57,942 nt of DNA from Spirochaetes bacterium GWB1_60_80 (lineage in GTDB: Bacteria > Spirochaetota > Spirochaetia > Treponematales > UBA12059). The stretch lies in NCBI GenBank assembly GCA_001829185.1, contig MIAR01000010.1, positions 1-57,942 on the forward strand, given 5' to 3'. The notes under the pieces were generated by a model. The model did not search any database and was not told where the DNA came from. It worked only from the letters and a program-made list of their open reading frames with translations. The position numbers and the translations under genes were made by a program. Below are positions 16,551 through 25,519 of this stretch, piece after piece (positions within the stretch are counted from its first letter, which is position 1; each line of letters starts with the position of its first letter).

Positions 16551-18794
16551 ATGGCTGTTTCCAAAGAAAAATTCATGGCCTTGTTCCTCGACGAGTTTCG
16601 CGAAAATTTGCTGGCAGCGGAGAACCAGATCATCGTCCTCAAGAATGACCAGGGCAACAGCGACGCGCTGGCCTTGCTACTGCGTACCTTGCACACTATT
16701 AAAGGCGCGGCGCGGCTGTTGCAGTTCGGCCGCATCGAGCGGCTGGTACACGGGCTGGAAAATGTCTTCAAAGGCGTCCGCGAGGGACGCTATGCCATCG
16801 ACGCGCGGCTGGCTCGTTTTTTCTTCATCGGCCTGGATCATCTGCGTTTTGCCGCCGCCGCAATCCAGGAAGGTCGCGGCGAGGAGCTACCCGGCCTGGA
16901 AGGCCTGCTGGAGGCCTGTGAAAAGATTAGCGCCAACGAGGCTTTCGATGTCATGGCGCTGGAGCCGTTGCCGGCCGTTACCCCGGCCGTAGTCGCCGCG
17001 GCCGGCCCCCTTGCGGCTGCGCAGGCGGCGGTCGCGCCACTGGCTGGTCCGGCCGCTTCGGCTGTCTTCTCGGCCGGGAGCGGCTTGTCAAACCAGGCGA
17101 TCGACGCCAGCATCAGGGTTGACGCCGCCACCATCGACCGATCTATCAGCCTAGTCAATACCCTGACCGTGCGCCAGTTGCGCCTGCGCTCCGGCGTTAG
17201 CCAACTGGAGAGCCTCGAGCGGCATTTGGATGAAGCCGTTCGCCAGGGTGAGGATCTGCGTGCACTGCGCAAGAAAATCAGCGGCGTCTCCCGTCAGTTG
17301 CGCCAGTACAGGAATCTTTACTCTGACCAGCTCTTTGAGATTGAGCATGGCACGCACGAATTACGCGACGCGGTCATCAGCATGCGGATGCTGCCGCTAT
17401 CCACCGTGCTTGAGCACCTGCCGCGCATGGTCGAGGAGGCCGCCGAGGCCTTGGGGAAGGACGTGCGCATCGCCATTCGCGGCGACTCGGTGCACCTGGA
17501 CCGGACCGTGCTCTCCAAGTTATCCGACCCGCTTATTCACTTGGTGCGCAACGCTATCGACCATGGTATCGAAAGCCCCGAGGAGCGGTCCCGCGCCGGC
17601 AAGCCGGCTTGGGGGCTGGTCGAGATCGATTGCCGAACCGAAGGTAACCGTATCTCGGTAACGATTCGCGACGATGGCCGCGGCCTGGACTACGAGTCCA
17701 TCCGTCAGAAGGCCATCAGCCTGTGGCCAGAGAACGCCCCGGATATCAAGCTGATGGGAAATGACGAACTGGTACGCTTCCTGTTTAGGGCTGGATTCTC
17801 CACCCGCTCTAGCAGTACCACCCTATCCGGACGGGGGATCGGTTTGGATATCGTCAAGACGAACATCGAGGCTGCCAAAGGCCAGATCCAGCTGGACTCC
17901 GCGGCTGGCGTGGGCTGTACCTTCACCTTGTTGCTGCCGGTTTCGGCTTCCACCATGGACGGCATGTTCGTGCTGGCGGCCGGTAGTAAATATTATATAC
18001 CTTCATCGGCCATAACCCGCACCCTGCTGCTTGATTCGACTGATGTATTCCATATAAGGCAGAAGGAAATGTTCGCGCTCGATGGCCTAAACATCGCCAT
18101 CAGTGACCTGTCCGTCTGCTTGCAGCTGGACCGTCGGCCGGAGAAGGCCGGTAAGGTCGCCGTGCTGCTGGTGCGGGGCGCGAGCGATCTGGTCGGGCTG
18201 CGCGTCGACAAGATATTGGGCTACGATTCGCTTGTCTACCAGTCGCTGCCTGCCAGTTTGCGCCGCAATACCCTCATCCAGGGCGTTGTTTTCGATTCGG
18301 CCTTTGACATTATTCCCATTCTCAACATGTGGGCGGTGCTGGACAGGCTGCGCTCGGTACGCCTCATGGACACGCACAAGCGCTTCTCATCGGCCAGCCA
18401 GCTGGATCGGCCGAGCATCCTGGTAGTCGACGATTCGATCAGCACGCGAGAGATCGAGGTGTCAATGCTGTCGCTGGAAGGCTACGATGTCATAGGGGCG
18501 GTAGACGGCGTCGATGCGCTGGAGAAAATTCACGCCATGCGTTTCGACCTTATCGTCTCTGACCTTAATATGCCGCGCATGGACGGGATGAAGCTCCTTG
18601 AGAACATCCGCAACGACGAGGCTACCAAGGCTACGCCGGTAATCCTGGTTACCACGGTTGACGAGGCGGCCACCAAGGCCAGGGCCGAGGCGCTGGGGGT
18701 GAGTAAGTACATCCTCAAATCAAGCTTCGAGCAGGACAACCTGATCAGCTCGGTCAGGCAGCTCCTGGCCGCCCTCAAGGAACCACGCTTATGA
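16551..18794 (+). CDS. cheA: Hybrid chemotaxis kinase CheA with C-terminal receiver
   Basis: A 747-residue histidine kinase. The Hpt domain has phospho-His about 48 (TLHTIKGAARLL). An Ala-rich linker covers about 140-180, with no obvious CheY-binding P2 domain. A dimerisation/P3 region follows. The ATPase domain has N-box LSDPLIHLVRNAIDHGIESPEER, G1 RDDGRGLD and G2 LSGRGIGLDIV. A CheW-like P5 domain precedes a receiver with phospho-Asp about 671 (IVSDLNMPRMDG). The ATG at 16551 follows GAAAGGA; upstream extension runs inside cheR. The receiver fusion is the layout of FrzE and of other non-flagellar systems. The stop overlaps the cyclase start (ATGA). Confidence 0.95.
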   Translation: MAVSKEKFMALFLDEFRENLLAAENQIIVLKNDQGNSDALALLLRTLHTIKGAARLLQFGRIERLVHGLENVFKGVREGRYAIDARLARFFFIGLDHLRFAAAAIQEGRGEELPGLEGLLEACEKISANEAFDVMALEPLPAVTPAVVAAAGPLAAAQAAVAPLAGPAASAVFSAGSGLSNQAIDASIRVDAATIDRSISLVNTLTVRQLRLRSGVSQLESLERHLDEAVRQGEDLRALRKKISGVSRQLRQYRNLYSDQLFEIEHGTHELRDAVISMRMLPLSTVLEHLPRMVEEAAEALGKDVRIAIRGDSVHLDRTVLSKLSDPLIHLVRNAIDHGIESPEERSRAGKPAWGLVEIDCRTEGNRISVTIRDDGRGLDYESIRQKAISLWPENAPDIKLMGNDELVRFLFRAGFSTRSSSTTLSGRGIGLDIVKTNIEAAKGQIQLDSAAGVGCTFTLLLPVSASTMDGMFVLAAGSKYYIPSSAITRTLLLDSTDVFHIRQKEMFALDGLNIAISDLSVCLQLDRRPEKAGKVAVLLVRGASDLVGLRVDKILGYDSLVYQSLPASLRRNTLIQGVVFDSAFDIIPILNMWAVLDRLRSVRLMDTHKRFSSASQLDRPSILVVDDSISTREIEVSMLSLEGYDVIGAVDGVDALEKIHAMRFDLIVSDLNMPRMDGMKLLENIRNDEATKATPVILVTTVDEAATKARAEALGVSKYILKSSFEQDNLISSVRQLLAALKEPRL

Positions 18795-20659
18795 AAAAAA
18801 TATTACTGGTAGATGATTCTGATTTGGTGGCCGAGGTGATCGGCGAAGCGCTGCGTGACGGTGGGTTTGAGGTGGTGCGGGCTCGCGATGGCTACGAGGC
18901 TATCGAGCAGTGCTACCGGGTGATACCGGATCTGGTGATAATGGATATCGACATGCCGCTGCTGAAAGGCTACCAGGCTAGTCGGCTGCTTAAAAGCCGG
19001 CGTGGGGTTAAGGATATCCCGATTATCATGCATACCGGCAACTCGGAAGACAAGGACCGCTTCTGGTCGTACAATTCCGGCGCTTGCGCCTTCGTGGTCA
19101 AGGATTACGGCAACATCGGCCCGTTGGTGGACAAGGTGAATTCGTTCATCGATTACGAGCCGCTGGACACGGCGCTGATAGTGGAAGACGCCAAGTCCAT
19201 CAACCGCGAGTTCATCGCAGAAAGCCTGTCGAACATCCTCGATAAGGAACTCTATCACTCCACCATCATCAACCAACTAAACGACGCGGCCCGTAGCATC
19301 TCATCACTGTCCGGTACGGTGCTGCGGGTGCTCGAGCTCCTGGACCTGGCTTGCGAGCGTGATATCGCCGCCGTCATCCTGAAGATTGGCCGCGAGGCGG
19401 TGCCTTATGTCTTTCCCCAGGCTACCGTCAACAAGGCTATGGCCGACGATTTCCTGTCGGTGGCCTTCGAGGATTTCTATAAACAGTTTCAGCTGAGTAG
19501 CGTCAAGCCGGCCGAGCCGCAATTCTTCAATCTCGAAGAACGCGCTGACTGGAATAAACTGCGCCTCGACAAGGTTCGCCTTTGTTCCTACCACGCTGCG
19601 CCGATTTTTGGATCGGCCGGAGAATGCGTCGGGACTATCCATTTGGGCCATGTCAAGAATAATTACTTCGCCGAATCGATTCTCGAGAATATCGGCGCTT
19701 TCGTGCGCGACGCCGGCGTCATCATCCATAATGCCATGCTGTTTAACCAGTTGAGCAGCATGGAGCGCGACATCAGGCATATTTTTTCCAAGTTCGTGCC
19801 GCAGGAGATCATCAACGATTTGATCGCCCGCCGCACTCACACTTCGATGCTGGCCGGAGAGAAGCGTGAACTGGCCATCGTGTTCAGCGACATTCGTTCC
19901 TTTACCACCCTGTCCGAGAACAATCCGCCGGAAGTCGTCGTTTCCTTCCTGAACCGCTATCTGGAAACGATGTGCGACATCATTACCGACCATGGCGGCA
20001 TGGTGGATAAATTCATCGGTGACGCCATTTTGGCCGTTTTTGGCGCACCCAAAAGCTGGCCTGACAACGCTCGCCGGGCCGTCCAGACCGCCATGGCCAT
20101 GTCGCGGGCGCTGGCCGTCTTCGACACCACTGGTATCCAGCTGCCGCCGGAAGGGCTGGAGATCGGCATCGGCGTCCACCTAGGCGACGCCATTGTCGGC
20201 ACCATCGGCTCGTCGGCCAAGTTCGACTATACGGTCATCGGCGACACCGTAAACCTGGCCTCGCGCCTAGAAGGCTTATCCAAGCAATATTTATGTCGCA
20301 TCATCGTCTCCGACCGGATAGTCAAGGCCATCGACGCCCATAAGGATGTCCTCGAAGGCGTTCGCTTCCGGGAAATCGAAGAAGTCATCGTTAAAGGCAA
20401 GGAGGAGCCGACCCTCATCTACCAGCTGGAAGACGAAGGCCTGCCCAGTCTGAGCGACGCCGAATACGACTTGTACAAGAAAGCCCAGGCGATGTATCGT
20501 CTGCGTAATTGGCAAACCGCCATCGATTATTTTTCAAAAGTGCTGGCCGCCAAGCCACACGACCCGGTCTGCATCATGTTCCGGCAGCGTTGCCAGGATT
20601 TCCTGCTAACCCCGCCGCCGGCCGACTGGGACTTCGTGCAGCGTTACCTCACCAAGTAA
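18791..20659 (+). CDS. Receiver-GAF-like-adenylate cyclase, output of the che operon
   Basis: A 622-residue class III nucleotidyl cyclase. The receiver (1-125) has phospho-Asp about 52 (LVIMDIDMP). A short segment reading ALIVEDAKSINREF follows and resembles the start of a second receiver. A GAF-like region covers about 150-320. The cyclase domain (about 355-530) has metal Asps in FSDIRSFTTLSE and FIGDAILAVFG, the adenine-specifying Lys in VDKFIGD, and FDYTVIGDTVNLASRLEG, so ATP is the likely substrate. A TPR-like tail ends the protein. Its start overlaps the cheA stop. With no cheY in the operon, this protein is the evident phosphotransfer target of CheA and the output would be cAMP (inference). 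Confidence 0.93.
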   Translation: MKKILLVDDSDLVAEVIGEALRDGGFEVVRARDGYEAIEQCYRVIPDLVIMDIDMPLLKGYQASRLLKSRRGVKDIPIIMHTGNSEDKDRFWSYNSGACAFVVKDYGNIGPLVDKVNSFIDYEPLDTALIVEDAKSINREFIAESLSNILDKELYHSTIINQLNDAARSISSLSGTVLRVLELLDLACERDIAAVILKIGREAVPYVFPQATVNKAMADDFLSVAFEDFYKQFQLSSVKPAEPQFFNLEERADWNKLRLDKVRLCSYHAAPIFGSAGECVGTIHLGHVKNNYFAESILENIGAFVRDAGVIIHNAMLFNQLSSMERDIRHIFSKFVPQEIINDLIARRTHTSMLAGEKRELAIVFSDIRSFTTLSENNPPEVVVSFLNRYLETMCDIITDHGGMVDKFIGDAILAVFGAPKSWPDNARRAVQTAMAMSRALAVFDTTGIQLPPEGLEIGIGVHLGDAIVGTIGSSAKFDYTVIGDTVNLASRLEGLSKQYLCRIIVSDRIVKAIDAHKDVLEGVRFREIEEVIVKGKEEPTLIYQLEDEGLPSLSDAEYDLYKKAQAMYRLRNWQTAIDYFSKVLAAKPHDPVCIMFRQRCQDFLLTPPPADWDFVQRYLTK

Positions 20660-20685
20660 GCGGCTGGCAGACGAAAGGAGCCTCT

Positions 20686-23103
20686 GTGTTCAAACGTATT
20701 ACCGCCTTGATTCTGACCATCGGCCTGGCGGCGGCTTTGGCCGCCCAGGACGCCGGCACCTCGCGGGCCGACGCTCGTGCCCTATGGGAGAATTCCGCCA
20801 ACCCCGCCAGCTGGGGTCTTTCCGATGCCTGGTACGCCAGCGGCGTCCGCATCAGCTGGCAGCTGCCGGCCGATATGGCCAGCTTGGACGCCCAGGATAT
20901 CGAGGTGATCCTGGCTATCCCGTTGCTGAATTACCACTTGCGCCGCTTGCCCGACGGCACTATGACGCACGACGTGACCAGCGTCGTGGCGGTTGGCGAT
21001 AGCTTGTCCATAGGCTATCGTACTTACTTTTCCAGTAGTGAGGAATTGTTTTCACGTATTGACTACGGCCTCTTGTGGCGGCCCAACTCGCTATTGTCCC
21101 TCGGCTTTACCGTGAGCGACCCCTTTGCCGACGACGCGGTCTTGGGGCTTGGCTTGGCGCTGCGCCCCCTGGCCGCCTTCTGGCCGGCCGGCGGCCATAA
21201 TCTGACCGTCAGCTCCGACGCAGTCTATTCCGGCGGCGCCTTCAGCATGGAATCGATTGGGGTGCGCTTGGGCTGGGATGACCGCCTGTCGCTGCGCTCC
21301 TGGTACTCCTTCCCCGGCAACAGCTTCGGCCTCAGCCTGGCCGTTACCGCCGGACTGGGCACCTTTGCGGTGGATATGCCCGAACTTAGCGCCCCGCCGT
21401 TGGCCTTGCGCGTCAGCAGCAGCGTCCAGCTGGTCGGGTCGCCGGCCGATGCTGGCGCTACCACTGGGTTCCCGCTGGTAGGCGTCGGCAATTGCCTGCT
21501 GGTCGACGGCCGCGACATTATCGCCCTGACGCCATCTCCCAGCTCCTCGTTCTTCCGGGCCGGGTCAGACTACAGCTTCGACGACCTGGTGCGCTCCATC
21601 TACCGGGCGGCCGAGGACAGGGCCATCGCGGCCTTGGTGCTGGTGGACCCACCGGCCTTCGACACGGCCCGCCTGCAGGAACTGGCCACGGCCATCGCCG
21701 CCTTCCAGGCCGCCGACAAACCAGTCTACGTCTACGCCGACAACCTGGAAACCGGTCAGTACAGCTATCTGGCCGCCGCGGCCGATTACCTAGTTCTCGA
21801 CCCCAACGGCAGCCTCGGCTTGACAGACGCCGCCTGGGGTAATTTTTACTTTCGGCAGCTGCTGGAGAATATCGGTATCAATTTTTATTCACTCAAGTCG
21901 CATGATACCAAGACGGCCGGCAACCCCTTCACCGAATATGGCGTCACCGCCGCCGAGCAGGCCATGCAACAGCGCTTGCTGAGTGGCCGCAGCCAACAGT
22001 ACTACTTGGCGCTGGACAACGCCCGGCCCGATCTGGCCGACGGCGCGGCTGCCCTGTTTGCCCGTGGGCCGTATCTGATTCCGGGGCGGGCGTTGGACGC
22101 CGGCCTGGTGGATGGTCTCCTGTACCGCGAGGAGTTCGACGACTGGCTCGAGGAGCGGCATCCGGGGCACAGCCTGCAAGGCGTCGCCGACTACCTTGAC
22201 CAGCCTGACTTGGCCTGGGGCGTTGATCCCTTCGCCCGGACCGTGGCCGTAGTACACCTGAGCGGCAACATCGTCGACCAGCCTGGCGTGGCCGGCGCTT
22301 CGATCGGATTTCAGGCCGCCGAGCTGTTGGCCAGCTTGCGCGAGGACGCTACCGTGGCCGGTATTATCCTGCGCGTCGACTCCGGCGGCGGCGCCGTCAT
22401 GGCTAGCGACCGCATTGCTCGCGAAGTGCGCCTGACCGTGGCCGCCGGCAAGCCGGTTTACGTCTCGATGGCCGACTACGCCGCTTCCGGCGGTTACTAT
22501 ATCGCCGCGCCGGCCACGCGCATCTGGGCCGAACCCGGCACCCTGACCGGGTCGATCGGCGTCTTGGGTCTGAGCTACTCGGCGACCGGCTTACTGGAAA
22601 AGCTTGGCGTCAATTTTGACAGTATCGAGCAGAGCGGCTCCAGCAATTTCGGCAACCCCTTCCTGCCAGTGGACGAAGGCGATCTGGCTGTTACCGCCGA
22701 GTGGATCGAGCACGTCTATGGGCGCTTCGTGGCCGTCGTGGCCGAGGGTCGCGGACTAGACCCGGCCCGGGTGGACGAACTGGGCCGCGGCCAAGTCTGG
22801 CTGGGTAGCGAGGCCTTGGAGAACGGCCTGGTGGACGAGTTGGGCGGCTTGGAGGCCGTGCGTCAGGCTATGCGTGACGAGCTGGGCGACCGGCTGAGCT
22901 TTGTTGATCTGCTGCCCGGCTCCCCTACGGACTTCAGCCTGTTAAATCTGTTCATGGTTGGCAACCGGCTGGACGCCATCTGGTCGCTGACCGGCCTGTC
23001 GCTGCCAGCCGACCTGAGCCGCGGCCTGCGCGTGCTGGGCGATCTGGAGGAGCTGGGTACCGGCTGCCTTTACCTGGCGCCCGAGTATCTGTGGCGCGAT
23101 TGA
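20686..23103 (+). CDS. sppA: Signal-peptide-peptidase-like S49 protease with barrel-like N-terminal domain
   Basis: An 805-residue exported protein. It has a signal peptide (about 1-20), then about 240 strand-rich residues with alternating polar/apolar pattern and many Gly/Tyr/Trp, resembling an outer-membrane beta-barrel. A duplicated S49 fold follows. The first S49 half carries the candidate catalytic Lys (SLKSHDTKTAGNPF). The second carries the Ser in DYAASGGYYIAAP, followed by GSIGVLG. This is the two-lobe 67K SppA arrangement plus an extra N-terminal domain. The GTG at 20686 follows AAAGGAG, 26 bases after the cyclase stop, so it is probably co-transcribed with the chemosensory genes. 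The missing membrane anchor suggests periplasmic or outer-membrane location. Confidence 0.85.
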   Translation: MFKRITALILTIGLAAALAAQDAGTSRADARALWENSANPASWGLSDAWYASGVRISWQLPADMASLDAQDIEVILAIPLLNYHLRRLPDGTMTHDVTSVVAVGDSLSIGYRTYFSSSEELFSRIDYGLLWRPNSLLSLGFTVSDPFADDAVLGLGLALRPLAAFWPAGGHNLTVSSDAVYSGGAFSMESIGVRLGWDDRLSLRSWYSFPGNSFGLSLAVTAGLGTFAVDMPELSAPPLALRVSSSVQLVGSPADAGATTGFPLVGVGNCLLVDGRDIIALTPSPSSSFFRAGSDYSFDDLVRSIYRAAEDRAIAALVLVDPPAFDTARLQELATAIAAFQAADKPVYVYADNLETGQYSYLAAAADYLVLDPNGSLGLTDAAWGNFYFRQLLENIGINFYSLKSHDTKTAGNPFTEYGVTAAEQAMQQRLLSGRSQQYYLALDNARPDLADGAAALFARGPYLIPGRALDAGLVDGLLYREEFDDWLEERHPGHSLQGVADYLDQPDLAWGVDPFARTVAVVHLSGNIVDQPGVAGASIGFQAAELLASLREDATVAGIILRVDSGGGAVMASDRIAREVRLTVAAGKPVYVSMADYAASGGYYIAAPATRIWAEPGTLTGSIGVLGLSYSATGLLEKLGVNFDSIEQSGSSNFGNPFLPVDEGDLAVTAEWIEHVYGRFVAVVAEGRGLDPARVDELGRGQVWLGSEALENGLVDELGGLEAVRQAMRDELGDRLSFVDLLPGSPTDFSLLNLFMVGNRLDAIWSLTGLSLPADLSRGLRVLGDLEELGTGCLYLAPEYLWRD

Positions 23104-23206
23104 CCAGGCGGTCGCGGTAGCGGCGACGGCCGAGGCTGGCGGTAAAGGCGAGGGCGCCACCGCTGGCCGGAATCGGTTAGCATGATCGAATTATAACAAT
23201 ATTCCC

Positions 23207-24586
23207 TTACTGTTCCGAATAGCCGCCGGCGAAGTCCTGGACGCAGACGGTGCCGTAGACCTGGTGGCTATCGAAGGCCACGCCGACTACCAGGAAGGCC
23301 GGGTTGAATATGTTTTCGCGGTGACCCCGGCTGGGCACACCGTCGTCGACGATCAGCTGGATGACGATATCGCGGGCCGTGTGCGGACCGTAGGCGATGT
23401 TTTCGCCGGCGCTACGCTGCCATTGCCCGTAGCGGGAGATACGCTGGCTCATGGTGCTGCGGTCGCTGCCGGTGTGGCCGACGGCGCCGGAACGCGCCTG
23501 ATCGGCGGCGTGGTCGGCGGCTGCCCGACTTAACCCGCGCGACAGGCTCATGGCCGGAACCGGCGTCTGGCGTTCCAGGGCGGCGATGGCCTCGTCGACG
23601 GCGTGCGCGCCTTCCTGTAGCTGGATGCGGATCTCGCCGGGTCGCTCCAGAAAATTCCCGCGGATCAGGCCGCGGTAATCGCGCAATAGCTGGGCATAGG
23701 CCCGCGGATTGGTTCGGGCTAGGTTCAGTTCGGCCACCACTTCCAGCTCCAGCTGGCTGACAAACGATGCGTTCGTCAGGCCGCCGTTAAGGTTAACCGT
23801 CGGGGCGTTGGTGGCGGCTGGCGTGGCGCTGGCCGGCGTTGGCGAGCTTGACGGCGGCGTGGACGTTGGCGTAGCAGCCGGTATGGCAGCCGGTGTGGCA
23901 GCCGGTGTGGCAGCCGGTGTGGCAGCCGGCTGCGCGATGACCGCGCCCAACGTGGTGCCGGGAACGGCGGCGGGCGTAACCGAGCCTAGGGTCGTGCCGC
24001 TGCCAGTCGTGGCCGGCGGCGGCGACGGAGCTGCGCTGGCCGCAGGCGGATAACGCCGGACAAGAGCCTCGAGGGCCACCAGGCCATTCGGGCTGGCCGG
24101 ATCAAAGTTGCCGTTACGCACGGCGATGATATGATTGTCGGGAATCATCAGTAGCCAGGCTGGCGCGGTCGGTGATCCGGCGGCTTGCAGGAAGGCCCGG
24201 GCGTTGGCGATGATGAACGGATACATTGATCGGTCCGCCACTAGGGGGCGCACTATATCTGGTTGTTCCAGAATGGCCACCAGAAAGCGTATGCCAGGCA
24301 CCTGTGACATGGCCTGCCGGATAGTGGCCAGGCCAGTGCCGTTTGGGTCAAGGCGGCGCGACCAGAGGTACACCAGGCAGACGGAGTCGTGCAGCGTCGC
24401 GTTGTTGACGAGTTGGCCGGCCAGGTTTGGCAACTCGAAGGCCGCCAAGGTCCTGTTGATGGTATTGAAACCGACTCGGCTGACCTCGGCCGGCAGGTTC
24501 TGGCCAAATAGGCTAACGAGCGCGCCCAGCCACAAGCCAAGCAAGAGAATGCCAGGTTGACTATAGTGCATTCGTATCGTTTTCAT
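23207..24586 (-). CDS. Exported thioredoxin-fold plus CAP-domain protein
   Basis: A 459-residue secreted or periplasmic protein. A signal peptide is followed by a TlpA/peroxiredoxin-like thioredoxin fold (about 35-180). No CxxC is present: the usual active-site position reads VYLWSRRLDPNG, so it is unlikely to be a redox enzyme. A Thr/Pro/Ala linker (about 190-270) contains TPAA repeats. The C-terminal 170 residues are a CAP/SCP-PR1 domain with the usual His/Glu cavity residues in AVGHTG, GENIAYG and GHRENIFNPAF. No clear Shine-Dalgarno precedes the ATG at 24586. A short mobile element sits 58 bases upstream and may affect expression. Function is unknown; a wall- or lipid-binding role is possible. 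Confidence 0.85.
   Translation of the reverse strand: MKTIRMHYSQPGILLLGLWLGALVSLFGQNLPAEVSRVGFNTINRTLAAFELPNLAGQLVNNATLHDSVCLVYLWSRRLDPNGTGLATIRQAMSQVPGIRFLVAILEQPDIVRPLVADRSMYPFIIANARAFLQAAGSPTAPAWLLMIPDNHIIAVRNGNFDPASPNGLVALEALVRRYPPAASAAPSPPPATTGSGTTLGSVTPAAVPGTTLGAVIAQPAATPAATPAATPAAIPAATPTSTPPSSSPTPASATPAATNAPTVNLNGGLTNASFVSQLELEVVAELNLARTNPRAYAQLLRDYRGLIRGNFLERPGEIRIQLQEGAHAVDEAIAALERQTPVPAMSLSRGLSRAAADHAADQARSGAVGHTGSDRSTMSQRISRYGQWQRSAGENIAYGPHTARDIVIQLIVDDGVPSRGHRENIFNPAFLVVGVAFDSHQVYGTVCVQDFAGGYSEQ
23874..23933 (-). repeat. 12-bp coding tandem repeat, five units
   Basis: Five near-identical 12-base units (plus-strand GCAGCCGGTGTG type) encode TPAA repeats in the linker of the CAP-domain protein. 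Twelve is a multiple of three, so unit gain or loss keeps the frame. It is a likely length-variable spot. Confidence 0.9.
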
Positions 24587-24640
24587 ATCATAGAGTGTGC
24601 TGCAGCGCGGGGCATTTGTCAAAGGGACGGCAGACTTCTT

Positions 24641-24777
24641 TTAGCAGGGTGTTGAAAAACGCGGATGCGGCTTTTCAACACTTCAAAAGCCGGTACAATT
24701 ACGCAGCATAGCGCAAGCTATGCGAGGAATTGTTAAGGTTGTTGAGAAAGCAACCGGCTTTTTCAACAACCTGTTAG
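24641..24777 (+). mobile_element. MITE-like element, copy 1 (129 bp plus TTAG duplications)
   Basis: The element proper is 24645-24773, starting CAGGGTGTTGAAAAA and ending in the near-perfect complement TTTTTCAACAACCTG (14 of 15 positions). It is flanked by direct TTAG repeats at 24641-24644 and 24774-24777. Inside are two arm hairpins and a central stem (GCATAGC/GCTATGC). No coding capacity is present. The right-hand duplicate contains the stop codon of the HAD gene. The other three copies are at 38260, 49125 and 50201. Confidence 0.92.
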
Positions 24778-25418
24778 AGATCTAGCCAGTCCCGGATGAC
24801 CAGGTTGGCGGCCGCTTCGCTGCAAAAGTGGTGGGTGGCCATGCCCAGGGCGGCGGCTGGGGCCAGGTTGGCCGCCACGTCGTCCACGAACAAGGTGTCG
24901 GCCGCTAGCCAGCCGGAGCGTTCCAGGAACAGCCGGTAGACGGCTGGATCGGGCTTGGCCACCGCTTCCTGGCCGCTCCACAGGCAGGTCTGGCAGCCGC
25001 GCAGCCAGGGCCAGACTTGCAGCCAGCGCTCACCCATCCCGGCTGGCATGTTGGACAGGATGCCCACCGCCCTATCGCTGCTCAGACTATCGCGGGCCAC
25101 CTGGTGGATGAGCGGTCGCGGTCGGCAAAAGGCCTCAAAATCGCAGTCCGTCAGCGTGGCCGATTCTATCTGCGCCAGCGCGCCCAGTGTGCGGTCGGCG
25201 TCTGAAGGCAGACAATCAGCCAGTACTAGCTGCCAGTAGGCCGGCGCGCTGAGTAATCCCAGATCGTAGGCCGGTCGATGCCGGGTCCAGGCCAGGAAAA
25301 AGGCTGGCGGGTTGATGCCCAGCCTGACCAGGAGCGGCGAAAAGACTGTCCGGTCCTGTTCTAGGGTTAAAACCATACCAAAATCGAGTAATAGGCGGCG
25401 AAAGTGAGCTGTGGGCAT
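24774..25418 (-). CDS. HAD-superfamily hydrolase
   Basis: A 214-residue HAD subfamily IA phosphohydrolase-like protein. Motif I is LLLDFGMVL, with the nucleophile Asp but Gly at +2, as in the DFGGVL-type subgroup. Motif II is ILSNMPAG, the motif III Lys is in AVAKPDPAVY, and motif IV is FVDDVAAN. A helical cap fills the middle. Substrate cannot be told. The ATG at 25418 follows GAGGT. The stop TAA lies exactly in the target duplication of the mobile element, so the insertion left the coding sequence intact. Confidence 0.88.
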   Translation of the reverse strand: MPTAHFRRLLLDFGMVLTLEQDRTVFSPLLVRLGINPPAFFLAWTRHRPAYDLGLLSAPAYWQLVLADCLPSDADRTLGALAQIESATLTDCDFEAFCRPRPLIHQVARDSLSSDRAVGILSNMPAGMGERWLQVWPWLRGCQTCLWSGQEAVAKPDPAVYRLFLERSGWLAADTLFVDDVAANLAPAAALGMATHHFCSEAAANLVIRDWLDL

Positions 25419-25434
25419 GTAAACCTCGATTGAA

Positions 25435-25461
25435 TTTATAAAGCGGCCGGACTTCTGTCAA
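25435..25461 (-). promoter_or_regulatory. Candidate promoter for the HAD gene
   Basis: On the minus strand, TTGACA (plus coordinates 25456-25461) is followed after 15 bases by TATAAA (25435-25440), or after 16 by ATAAAT. It sits about 20 bases upstream of the start at 25418 and back to back with the promoter at 25471-25498. Confidence 0.45.
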
Positions 25462-25470
25462 TCGGGCACC

Positions 25471-25498
25471 TTGACAGGGTAGCCCCGGTCGGTATTAT
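25471..25498 (+). promoter_or_regulatory. Sigma70-type promoter for the M14 peptidase gene
   Basis: A perfect TTGACA at 25471-25476, a 16-base spacer and TATTAT (5 of 6) at 25493-25498. An AGAGG ribosome site and a GTG start at 25520 follow. The -35 boxes of the two divergent promoters are only nine bases apart, so RNA polymerase binding may be mutually exclusive. Confidence 0.6.
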
Positions 25499-25519
25499 TC
25501 TGGGCAGAGGAAAAGCCGC

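Noticed and set aside
23874-23933. CRISPR-like short repeats
   Set aside because: No spacers, 12-bp units, in frame within a coding linker.
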